The notes beneath the pieces are model-generated. The model was not told where the DNA came from and did not search any database. It saw only the letters and a program-made list of their open reading frames with translations. A stretch of 64,000 nucleotides of DNA from Streptomyces sp. CBMA152 (GTDB lineage: Bacteria; Actinomycetota; Actinomycetes; Streptomycetales; Streptomycetaceae). Below are positions 17,739 to 25,743 of this stretch, one piece after another. Each line of letters starts with the position of its first letter. Position 1 is the stretch's first letter. The DNA is taken from contig NZ_MECJ01000028.1 of NCBI RefSeq assembly GCF_014596475.1, positions 682,001 through 746,000 on the forward strand, in the 5' to 3' direction. Position numbers and translations under genes: made by a program.

Positions 17739-17930
17739 CCCTGCAGCGCTGGCGGCACCGACTGAGCAAAGCGGCGACGAATTGCTGCCCCTGGGGCTCG
17801 TGCGCCTGCCGATGCACATCGGCAAGTCGCAGACTTACCCAACTCTGAACAACCTCTCGACGAAGCGTAACGCCACGTTTACTGTGGGTTGCTTGGCGGA
17901 TGTGGGGTGTGCCGACCTTCGGGGGGCGGG

Positions 17931-20900
17931 ATGCAGCGCAGAGACCAGTTTCGACACATCGTCAGCGAGTTCGGTGCGACGTGCAAACAGGCGTTGCTGC
18001 ACGGCCAGAAGGAAGCGGCAATACGCCGAGCAGTGGAAACACTTCTCGTCGACGGGGCCGGAGTGTTGGGGTTGCAGGCTGTCCTGCATGCCGAGGTCGC
18101 GATTGCCGCGCACCGGATCCGCCCCGATCTGGCAGTGCGCATCGGGAAGTTACCGCGCAACATCGTCGGCTATGTCGAGCTGAAAAGCCCGGACAAGAGC
18201 GCAATTCATCCCGGCGGGCTGAACCAGCGCGACCGTCGACAATGGGAAGGCATGGCGAAGCTCCCCAATCTGATCTACACCAACGGCCAAACGTGGATCA
18301 TGTATCGCTCGGGCCGCCAGTACGGCGACACCGTCCACCTCGAAGGCGATCTGCGCACCGCAGGCTCCCGCTTGCGACTGCCGGCTGCCGGCGAGGCGGC
18401 CTTCGAAGCGATGCTGACTGCCTTCTTCGGCTGGCAGCCGCAGCCGCTGACGTCGATGCGGGAAGTCGTCGCGCAAGTAGCTCCCTTGTGCATTCTGCTG
18501 CGCGACGCCGTCCACGACCGCCTCGATGCTGAAGCCTGTCTCCCGCGTCACCAGCGTCCCTTCACCGACCTGGCTGCCACTCTCGAAGTCGATCTCTTCC
18601 CCACTACCGACGACCGGGACAAACGCACGGCCTTCTCCGACCGCTACGCCCAGTCCGTTACATTCGCACTCTTGCTCGCCGGCTCGGACGCAGCCCGTGG
18701 ACATGACGGCGCACTGGCAGGCATGAGCCTGCATGAGGTCGGCCGACGCCTGGGGGTGGAGCACTCCGTGATGGGACGTGCTCTGCAGATCCTCACTGAC
18801 CAGGTCGAGGGGGAATTCCGCGACAGCCTCGACATGCTCGTCCGGGTCATCGACGCCATCGACTGGAGGAAGGCCCTGGCCGGCGAACCGGGCTTCCATA
18901 TTCATCTCTACGAACACTTCCTCCAGGAGTACGACGCCGACCTGCGCAAGGACTCCGGCACGTACTACACCCCGGCCCCACTGGTGGCCGAGATGATCCG
19001 CCTGGTCGACGAGGTACTGGCCACCATGCTGGACTGCCCGGACGGCTTCGCCGATCCCGGCGTGTCCATCATCGACCCGGCCATGGGCACCGGCACCTTC
19101 CTCACCGGCATCATCGACCTCGTCGCCCGCAAGCAGTCCGAGGGCGGCAATGAAGGCTTCCGCGCCGAGTCCGTGCAAGAACTCGCGGGCCGACTGATCG
19201 GGTTTGAAAAGCAGATGGGCGCCTTCGCCGTCGCCCAAATGCGTGTCGGGCAGATGCTGCGTTCCCTCAACACCCGGGTCCCACTGGCCGATATGCGCCT
19301 GCACCTGGCCGACACACTCGCCGATCCCTGGCGGCCCAGCGAACTCTTCGACCGTTACGGCGCGCTGTGGGGGCCCCTGCGTGAAGACGCGAAAAAGGCC
19401 AGGACCATCCAGCGCGACGGACGCATCACCGTCGTCATCGGCAACCCTCCCCACCGCGAACAAGCAGAGGGACAGGGCGGATGGATCGAGAACGGCTCAC
19501 CCGGCCGCGGCGACCCGCCGCTGGACGCCTTTCGGTTGCGCGGCGCGGCAGGCGTGTACGAGAACAAGCTGAAAAGCCTGTGCACCTACTTCTGGCGCTG
19601 GGCGACTCACAAAGTTTTCGATCAGTACGACGACCATCGCCACGGCGTCGTCTGCTTCGTAAGCACCGGCGGATTCATCCGTGGCGCCGGCTTTCAGGGC
19701 ATGCGCTCGTACTTGCGGCGCACCTGTACCGAGGGCTGGGTCATCGACCTGACACCTGAGACGAAGAGGCCGCCGATCAACAGCCGCTTCTTCCCTGGCG
19801 TCCAACAGGAGTTAGCCATCGGCATCTTCGTTCGCCGCCAGGGCGAACAGCAGGGCGTACTGGCCCCCGTTCACTATGTAGCCGTCCACGGCACCCGCCA
19901 GAACAAGGAACAGCAACTGCACGACTTGCACATCAATGATCCGAGCTGGCGCACGTGCCGCTCTGTGAAGCCCGCGCCCTTCACACCTGCGTCCCTGAGC
20001 GGCTGGGATACCTTCCCGGCCCTCACCGACCTGATGCCGTGGTTCAAGCCCGGCATCAAACCCAACCGGAACTGGGTCATCAGCCCGTCCAGAGCCACCT
20101 TGTGCCGACGCTGGAACCGCCTAATCCAAGAACGTGACCCCACAGCAAAACAAGCTCTGTTCAAAGAGACCCGTGACCGCACCCTGGACAGGGAAGCCCT
20201 TCAGATTCCCGGGCATCCCCACCCTTCAGCCCTCCTTCGCGACGAACGAAACGCCTGTCCTCCACCGATACGCATCTCCCGCAGAGCCCTGGATCGGCAG
20301 TGGCTCATACCCGATGGCCGGGTCATCGACTTCGCCCGTCCCGAGCTTTGGCAAGCCGCCATCCACGGCCAGATCTTCGTCGCGGAACAGCACACCCAGC
20401 GCCTGCAGAGTGGGCCGGCGCTGCTCTTCACAGCGCTCGTCCCCGACATGCATTACTTCAACGGAAACGGTGGTCGCGTCCTCCCGCTTCTGCACGCCGA
20501 CGGCACCCCCAACGTCGCTCCGGGGCTGTTGCGCCACCTGGCCAACTCCTACGGTCTCCAAGAGGTCCTTCCCGAGGATCTGCTCGCCTACATCGCCGCT
20601 ATCACCGCTCACCCGAACTTCAGCGAACGCTACGCGGATGACCTCAACTCACTCGGCGTACGCGTGCCCCTGACCGCAGACACCAGCCTTTGGCACGAGG
20701 CCGTCAGTCTCGGGCGCCACACCCTGTGGGCCTCTACATTCGGCGTACGCTGCATCGACCGTGACAACGACCGCCCGGCTGGCACATCGAACTGGTGGCG
20801 GCGCATGTATCCCGAAATCACCTATGCCAGAAACGTCGCATCGGTGAAGCTCCCGAGAGCCATCACTTATGACGGCGAACGCGAACACTTGGTCATCCAA

Positions 20901-21395
20901 GGCGGCATCTTCACCGGCGTCACGCCGCTCATGCGCAACTACACCACCGGCGGGCGCAACGTACTCGACAGCTGGCTCGCCTACCGCAGCGACCGCACCA
21001 CGGGAAAGGTGTCGAGCGAACTCGACCGTGAACGCCCCGAGTGCTGGGAGCACGAGTGGAGCCGGGAACTCGTCGAAATGCTCGCCGTACTCCGCCACCT
21101 AACCGACCTGGAACCACAACAGGCGGAGCTACTCGATCGCATCGTGGCCGCCCCGCTGATCGACGTCGGCGAACTCGCCCGGCGTCGCATCCTCCCGGTG
21201 CCCGAGCGTGCCAAACGCGCTCACACCGGCCCGGATCACGCGTTCCTGCCCGGCTTGGAAACCATCGATGGCCAACCACCGGGCCCCGTCGACCCGCTAT
21301 CCCTCCCGGAAGAGCCCTCGGGCACGGCGCCACCCGAGCCACATTCGGCTGCGCGCCCGCGTCCACGCAGCCGACGGCACCGCGGCCCGGCCTGA
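17931..21395 (+). CDS. Single-chain restriction-modification enzyme (type IIG / ISP-like: nuclease, N6-adenine methylase, specificity)
   Basis: 1154 residues. N-terminal PD-(D/E)xK nuclease site (RPDLAV, Asp66, and YVELKSP, Glu83-x-Lys85). Next a helical coupler, then an N6-adenine methyltransferase: SGTYYTPAPLVAEMI (about 343-356), SAM motif DPAMGTGTF (382-390), and catalytic IGNPPHRE (503-510), where the usual NPPY/F reads NPPH. The remaining 500 residues resemble the C-terminal specificity region of LlaBIII-like type ISP enzymes; no helicase motifs are seen, unlike true ISP proteins. Two TTA leucine codons (18150-18152 and 19812-19814) suggest bldA control. ATG 17931 follows a GGGGGGCGGG tract. 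No partner gene adjoins it; codon use is less GC-biased than its neighbours, suggesting transfer. Confidence 0.85.
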   Translation: MQRRDQFRHIVSEFGATCKQALLHGQKEAAIRRAVETLLVDGAGVLGLQAVLHAEVAIAAHRIRPDLAVRIGKLPRNIVGYVELKSPDKSAIHPGGLNQRDRRQWEGMAKLPNLIYTNGQTWIMYRSGRQYGDTVHLEGDLRTAGSRLRLPAAGEAAFEAMLTAFFGWQPQPLTSMREVVAQVAPLCILLRDAVHDRLDAEACLPRHQRPFTDLAATLEVDLFPTTDDRDKRTAFSDRYAQSVTFALLLAGSDAARGHDGALAGMSLHEVGRRLGVEHSVMGRALQILTDQVEGEFRDSLDMLVRVIDAIDWRKALAGEPGFHIHLYEHFLQEYDADLRKDSGTYYTPAPLVAEMIRLVDEVLATMLDCPDGFADPGVSIIDPAMGTGTFLTGIIDLVARKQSEGGNEGFRAESVQELAGRLIGFEKQMGAFAVAQMRVGQMLRSLNTRVPLADMRLHLADTLADPWRPSELFDRYGALWGPLREDAKKARTIQRDGRITVVIGNPPHREQAEGQGGWIENGSPGRGDPPLDAFRLRGAAGVYENKLKSLCTYFWRWATHKVFDQYDDHRHGVVCFVSTGGFIRGAGFQGMRSYLRRTCTEGWVIDLTPETKRPPINSRFFPGVQQELAIGIFVRRQGEQQGVLAPVHYVAVHGTRQNKEQQLHDLHINDPSWRTCRSVKPAPFTPASLSGWDTFPALTDLMPWFKPGIKPNRNWVISPSRATLCRRWNRLIQERDPTAKQALFKETRDRTLDREALQIPGHPHPSALLRDERNACPPPIRISRRALDRQWLIPDGRVIDFARPELWQAAIHGQIFVAEQHTQRLQSGPALLFTALVPDMHYFNGNGGRVLPLLHADGTPNVAPGLLRHLANSYGLQEVLPEDLLAYIAAITAHPNFSERYADDLNSLGVRVPLTADTSLWHEAVSLGRHTLWASTFGVRCIDRDNDRPAGTSNWWRRMYPEITYARNVASVKLPRAITYDGEREHLVIQGGIFTGVTPLMRNYTTGGRNVLDSWLAYRSDRTTGKVSSELDRERPECWEHEWSRELVEMLAVLRHLTDLEPQQAELLDRIVAAPLIDVGELARRRILPVPERAKRAHTGPDHAFLPGLETIDGQPPGPVDPLSLPEEPSGTAPPEPHSAARPRPRSRRHRGPA

Positions 21396-21479
21396 TCGGC
21401 GAGGCCGACCACTCTGCGCGGAGCAGGGGTGGAAGGCCGCGCCCGACCCGATCCACTGGCAGGAAGGCGTCGAGACTAG

Positions 21480-21510
21480 AGAGGCGCTACTGGTTCTCAG
21501 CAGCGCCTCT
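21480..21510 (+). terminator. Terminator after the restriction-modification gene
   Basis: Perfect 9-bp stem AGAGGCGCT/AGCGCCTCT with a 13-base loop, 85 bases past the stop. The rest of the 21396-21818 gap holds no convincing gene; short frames there lack ribosome sites and similarity I can recognise. Confidence 0.65.
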
Positions 21511-21769
21511 GATACGTGATCCGGGGAATCCCGGGGAGGCAGCGTCCCGGGTATGCGGGGACCGACGGGTCAAGGAACCGGTCAGCCGTGCTTCGTCCGG
21601 TCGACGGACGCAACAACCCACGTCCCCGTCCGCGTGCTCACCGCCCCACACCCCGCCGAACAGCAGCGCGCGACCCAGAGCCCGGACCTGGACTCACGCC
21701 CCCCGCCCACCCCACCAGTCACACCCCTTGGAGCTTCCTCCAACCCCCCTCGCACCTGCGATGGAGCTA

Positions 21770-21806
21770 AGGCCAATTCATCTGTAAATGCGAGCTGAAC
21801 TGGCCT
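21770..21806. promoter_or_regulatory. Inverted repeat upstream of the molybdate regulator gene
   Basis: Arms AGGCCAATTCA and TGAACTGGCCT (one mismatch) are separated by 15 bases and end 12 bases before the regulator's ATG. A TATCTT -10-like box overlaps the right arm, so a bound protein would block transcription. An autoregulatory operator for the adjacent HTH-TOBE protein is the simplest reading. The closeness of the -10 box to the ATG and the lack of a ribosome site suggest a leaderless transcript. Confidence 0.45.
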
Positions 21807-21818
21807 ATCTTGTGGCGC

Positions 21819-22214
21819 ATGCAGTCCTACACCATCGGTCAGGCGGCTCGTCTGCTCGGCGTCAGTCCGGATACCGCGCGGCGCTGGGCCGACGCGGGGC
21901 GCGTCGCCACCCATCGCGACGAGAGCGGGCGTCGGCTCATCGACGGCCGTGATCTGGCCGCGTTCTCCGTCGAGGTCGCACAGAACGGCACCGGCGAGGA
22001 CGACGTCTCGTACACCTCCGCCCGTAACGCGTTCCCCGGCATCGTCACCGCTGTGAAGCTCGGCGATGTCGCGGCGCAGGTGGAGATCCAGGCGGGCCCG
22101 CACCGGCTGGTGTCGCTGCTGACCCGGGAAGCCGTCGAGGAGCTCGGTCTGGAGGTCGGCATGCAGGCCACCGCCCGCGTGAAGTCCACCAGCGTGCACA
22201 TCGACCGCACCTGA
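21819..22214 (+). CDS. HTH-TOBE molybdate-responsive regulator
   Basis: 131 residues. Residues 1-50 are a MerR/excisionase-type helix-turn-helix (YTIGQAARLLGVSPDTARRW). Residues 65-130 are a TOBE/Mop domain that binds molybdate or tungstate (ARNAFPGIVTAVKLGDVAAQ and LVSLLTREAVEELGLEVG). It stands first before modA and the fused modBC on the same strand and very probably controls them. Known actinobacterial relatives pair this HTH with a single Mop domain, unlike ModE of E. coli. ATG 21819 is chosen; it seems leaderless. Confidence 0.88.
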   Translation: MQSYTIGQAARLLGVSPDTARRWADAGRVATHRDESGRRLIDGRDLAAFSVEVAQNGTGEDDVSYTSARNAFPGIVTAVKLGDVAAQVEIQAGPHRLVSLLTREAVEELGLEVGMQATARVKSTSVHIDRT

Positions 22215-22334
22215 CGCATCCGACGCATACGTACGCACGCGTCGCACACCTGCGCACGCGTCGCCTCCGTACGCACCATCGCGTCGTCCGTCACCGGCGC
22301 GGCCCCGAACCGCATCCAAGGAGTACCAGTCCCC

Positions 22335-23138
22335 ATGACCCGAGTTCTCACGCCCCGCCGGGCCGCCGCGGCCGTCATCACCGCCGCCCTCCTCGTTCCG
22401 CTCGCCGCCTGCGGCAGTGACAAGAAGGACGACAGCAAGACGGACACCCCCGCGTCCGGCGCCGCCGCGCCCAAGGCGCATCTCACCGTCCTCGCCGCCG
22501 CCTCCCTCACCGACGTCTTCAAGACCGTCGGCGCTGCGTACGAGAAGGAGCACCCGGGCACCAAGGTGAAGTTCTCCTTCGCCGGGTCGCAGGAGCTCGC
22601 CGCCCAGGTCAAGCAGGGCGCCCCCGCCGACGCGCTGGTCACCGCCGACACCAAGACCATGGACGGGCTGAAGTCGGACACCGGCGCCGCCACCGTCATC
22701 GCCAAGAACCGGCTGGTCATCGCGACCGGCAAGGGCAACCCGAAGAAGGTCGGCGCACTGAAGGACCTCGCCGACACCAAGCTGAAGGTCGTGCTCGCCG
22801 CCCCCGAGGTGCCGGTCGGCCGCTACAGCAAGAAGGTCCTGGACGCGCAGAAGATCACCGTCAAGCCGGTCTCGCAGGAGCCGAACGTACGGGCCGTCCT
22901 CAGCAAGGTCGAACTCGGCGAGGCCGACGCGGGCATCGTCTACAAGACCGACGCCGCCACCGCCACCGCCAAGGTCGAGGCCGTCGACATCCCGGACGCG
23001 CAGAACGCGGTGGCCTCCTACCCGGCCGCCACGCTCAAGACCTCCAAGAACGCCGCCGCCGCGACCGCGTTCGTGCAGTGGCTCAGCACCCCTGAGGCGC
23101 AGAAGATCCTCCAGGACGCGGGCTTCCAGAAGCCGTGA
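22335..23138 (+). CDS. modA: Molybdate ABC transporter substrate-binding lipoprotein ModA
   Basis: 267 residues. Signal peptide with lipobox LAAC (Cys26), a Lys/Asp-rich linker, then the ModA fold with its opening LTVLAAASLTDVFK and the oxyanion-binding region FSFAGSQELAAQVKQGAPAD. It captures molybdate outside the cell. The start has a good AAGGAG ribosome site. The 120-base leader is rich in CGCACGCGTCGC-type direct repeats. A hairpin separates it from modBC, which may lower expression of the membrane part relative to the binding protein. Confidence 0.93.
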   Translation: MTRVLTPRRAAAAVITAALLVPLAACGSDKKDDSKTDTPASGAAAPKAHLTVLAAASLTDVFKTVGAAYEKEHPGTKVKFSFAGSQELAAQVKQGAPADALVTADTKTMDGLKSDTGAATVIAKNRLVIATGKGNPKKVGALKDLADTKLKVVLAAPEVPVGRYSKKVLDAQKITVKPVSQEPNVRAVLSKVELGEADAGIVYKTDAATATAKVEAVDIPDAQNAVASYPAATLKTSKNAAAATAFVQWLSTPEAQKILQDAGFQKP

Positions 23139-23161
23139 CCCCCAGGGCGTAACCCCTAAGC

Positions 23162-23194
23162 CCGGCCCGCCTGATCGGGGGACAGGCGGGCCGG
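23162..23194 (+). terminator. Hairpin between modA and modBC
   Basis: Perfect 12-bp stem CCGGCCCGCCTG/CAGGCGGGCCGG with a nine-base loop, 23 bases after the modA stop. In a binding-protein transporter operon this commonly stabilises or partly terminates the upstream message. Confidence 0.65.
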
Positions 23195-23261
23195 ACATCC
23201 TTCGGTCGGGGCGGAACTCCCCTTCCGTCCCGGCCGGACTCCCCTCCGTCAGGAATGCGCG

Positions 23262-25250
23262 ATGAAACGCTTCAGCGCCCGCACCCGCCGCTTCGGCACC
23301 CGCACCCCCCTCGCCCTCGTCGCACCCGCGCTGCTCGCCGTCGCGTTCCTGCTGATGCCGCTCATCGGCATCCTCGCCCGGACCTCCTGGAGCGACCTCG
23401 GTACGCATCTGAGCAGCCCCGGTGTCACCGAGGCGCTGCGGCTCTCGCTGGTCGTCTCGTTCTGGGCGCTCGGTCTCTCCCTCCTCCTCGGGGTGCCGCT
23501 GGCCTGGCTGCTCGCGCGCGTCGACTTCCCCGGCAAGGCGCTCGTACGCTCGCTGGTGCTGCTGCCGATGGTGCTGCCGCCGACCGTCGGCGGTGTCGCG
23601 CTGCTGCTCGGCTTCGGGCGGCGCGGGCTGCTCGGGCCGTGGCTGGAGGACACGTTCGGCATCACGCTGCCCTTCCACACCTCCGGCGCGGTCGTCGCCG
23701 CCACTTTCGTGGCCATGCCGTTCCTGGTGATCAGCCTGGAGGGCGCGCTCGGCGGGCTGCGGCCGCGTTACGAGGAGACGGCCGCCTCGCTCGGCGCCTC
23801 CCCGTTCCGGGTCTTCACCACGGTCACCCTGCCCATGGTCGCGCCCGGCCTCGCCGCCGGGGCCGCGCTCACCTGGGCACGCGCGCTCGGCGAGTTCGGC
23901 GCCACGATCACCTTCGCCGGCAACCTGCCCGGCACCACCCAGACCCTCCCGCTCCAGGTCTATCTGCTGCTCCAGGACTCCCCCGAGGCCGCCACCTCCG
24001 TCTCACTGCTGCTGCTCGCCATCGCGATGGCCGTCCTCATCGCCCTGCGCGGCAGCTGGACCGGGGGCGCGGCCCGTTCCGTACGCGGGGCGAGTCGGAC
24101 GCATACACCTTCGCGTTCGGATTCGTCTTCGTACGAGGAGAACGAAGCGGATGCGGCAGAAGGTTCCGGAGATTCCGAACTTTCCGGCTCCGGGAAATCG
24201 CCTGCCCCGTACGAAAGTTGGGCCCTGCACGCCGACGTCACCGGGTTCACCGAGCTGACCCTCGACGCCGCTCCCGGCACCACCATCGCCGTCGTCGGCG
24301 AGAACGGCGCCGGCAAGACCACCCTGCTGCGCGCGCTGCTCGGACTCACGCCACGCGCGCGTGCCGAGCTGCGGCTCGGCGACCAGGACGTCACCGGTCT
24401 CGCACCGCACCGGCGCGGGGTCGCCTGGGTGCCGCAGGACGGCGCGCTCTTCCCGCACATGACCGCGCTCGGCAACACCGCGTACGGGCTGCGGGCCCAG
24501 GGTGTGGCGCGCGGCGAGGCCCGGCGTCGCGCGCAGGAGTGGCTGGACCGGCTCGGGGTGGGCGCGCTCGCGCACCGCAGGCCCGGCCAGCTCTCCGGCG
24601 GGCAGGCCCAACGGGTGGCGCTGGCCCGGGCGTTGGCGGCCCGGCCGCGGCTGCTACTGCTCGACGAGCCGCTGGCCGCGCTCGACCAGACGACCCGCGC
24701 GCGCGTGCGCCACACCCTGCGCACCCATCTCGACGGCTTCGGCGGGGTCTGCCTGATCGTCACGCACGACCCGGTCGAGGCGGTCTCGCTGGCCGACCGC
24801 GTCCTGGTGCTCGACGGCGGCCGCGCCCTCCAGGACGCCCCGCCCGCCGAGGTCACCCGGCAGCCGCGCTCCCCCTGGGTCGCCCGGATGCTCGGCCGCA
24901 ACGCCTGGCCGGGCGAGGCCGCCGCCGACGGGCTGAAGCTGGTGGGCGGCGGGCGGATCGTCGCCGCCGAGCAACTGGCACCCGGCACGCGCGCGTTGGC
25001 GATCGTCGCGCCCGAGTCGGTCTCGGTCCACCGCGACCGCCCCGGCGGCAGCCCCCGTAACACCTGGCCCGGCACGGTCCGCGAGATCACCGCGTCCGGC
25101 AGCAGGCTGCGCGTCCTGATCACCTCGGCGGGCGTGCCGGACCTGGTCGCCGAGATCACCCCGGACGCGGCCGCCGAGCTGCGCCTCGCGGAGGGCGTGG
25201 CGGTCTGGTCGAGCGTGAAGGCGACGGAGGTCACGCTCGTGGGGCTGTGA
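23262..25250 (+). CDS. modBC: Fused molybdate ABC permease and ATPase (ModB-ModC)
   Basis: 662 residues. Residues 1-265 are the ModB permease with about five or six helices and the EAA loop EETAASLGASPFRVF (171-185). A Ser/Glu-rich linker (about 270-318) joins it to a ModC ATPase: Walker A GENGAGKTT (346-354), signature LSGGQAQRVALARAL, Walker B LLLLDEPLAALD, H-loop VTHDP. A C-terminal TOBE domain (about 590-660) may sense intracellular molybdate. In most bacteria ModB and ModC are separate proteins. ATG 23262 is 123 bases past modA. The Walker and signature motifs are intact, so it should be active. Confidence 0.92.
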   Translation: MKRFSARTRRFGTRTPLALVAPALLAVAFLLMPLIGILARTSWSDLGTHLSSPGVTEALRLSLVVSFWALGLSLLLGVPLAWLLARVDFPGKALVRSLVLLPMVLPPTVGGVALLLGFGRRGLLGPWLEDTFGITLPFHTSGAVVAATFVAMPFLVISLEGALGGLRPRYEETAASLGASPFRVFTTVTLPMVAPGLAAGAALTWARALGEFGATITFAGNLPGTTQTLPLQVYLLLQDSPEAATSVSLLLLAIAMAVLIALRGSWTGGAARSVRGASRTHTPSRSDSSSYEENEADAAEGSGDSELSGSGKSPAPYESWALHADVTGFTELTLDAAPGTTIAVVGENGAGKTTLLRALLGLTPRARAELRLGDQDVTGLAPHRRGVAWVPQDGALFPHMTALGNTAYGLRAQGVARGEARRRAQEWLDRLGVGALAHRRPGQLSGGQAQRVALARALAARPRLLLLDEPLAALDQTTRARVRHTLRTHLDGFGGVCLIVTHDPVEAVSLADRVLVLDGGRALQDAPPAEVTRQPRSPWVARMLGRNAWPGEAAADGLKLVGGGRIVAAEQLAPGTRALAIVAPESVSVHRDRPGGSPRNTWPGTVREITASGSRLRVLITSAGVPDLVAEITPDAAAELRLAEGVAVWSSVKATEVTLVGL

Positions 25251-25371
25251 CGCGGCGCGCCGCTCCTCGACGAGCCCGGTTCCGCCGACGTCGGCCGCGT
25301 TGTCAGTGGCCGCCTCTAGACTGGGCCGCCTGACTTCATCACGTACGTACGGACATGGGCAGGAGGCGTCG

Positions 25372-25743
25372 GTGAGGAATCTGACCACCCCGTCCGCCGA
25401 CCGCTGCGCCGACCCGTCCGGCCCTGCGCTGGGCGAGGCGGCCGGGGTCTTCGGGCTGCTGGCGTCGCCCGCGCGGCTGCACATCGTGTGGGCGCTGAGC
25501 CACGGCGAGTCGGATGTGACGGGGCTGGCCGAGCGGGTCGGCGGTGCGCTGCCGGCCGTGAGCCAGCATCTGGCGAAGCTCAAGCTGGGCGGGCTCGTGC
25601 GGTCGCGCCGCGAGGGCCGCCGGGTGGTGTATCTGGTGGACGACCCGGACGTGGCGGAGATGGTGGGCTGGCTGATAGCCCGCCTGGACACCCGCCCCGA
25701 CGCGGGCGAGACTCCGGGACTCGTCCGTGACCTGGGCGCCTGA
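25372..25743 (+). CDS. ArsR-family winged-helix regulator
   Basis: 123 residues. A GTG start follows AGGAGG at the right distance. The winged helix is clear: LLASPARLHIVWALSHGESD, then LPAVSQHLAKLKLGGLVRSRREGRRVVY. The known metal sites are not obvious: the alpha3 position reads ESDVTGL instead of a CxC pattern, and the last helix (DDPDVAEMVGWLIARLDTR) lacks the D-x-H of zinc or nickel sensors. It overlaps the P-type ATPase gene by 17 bases and almost certainly regulates it. The signal is unknown. Confidence 0.88.
   Translation: MRNLTTPSADRCADPSGPALGEAAGVFGLLASPARLHIVWALSHGESDVTGLAERVGGALPAVSQHLAKLKLGGLVRSRREGRRVVYLVDDPDVAEMVGWLIARLDTRPDAGETPGLVRDLGA

Noticed and set aside
17889..17930. Fourteen-residue N-terminal extension of the restriction-modification protein
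   Set aside because: TTG start with no ribosome site and Cys/Gly-rich composition; ATG 17931 is better placed.
21511..21769. Short frames between the restriction gene and the molybdate regulator as possible cargo or att site
   Set aside because: No ribosome sites, no similarity, and no direct repeat flanking the restriction gene that I could find.
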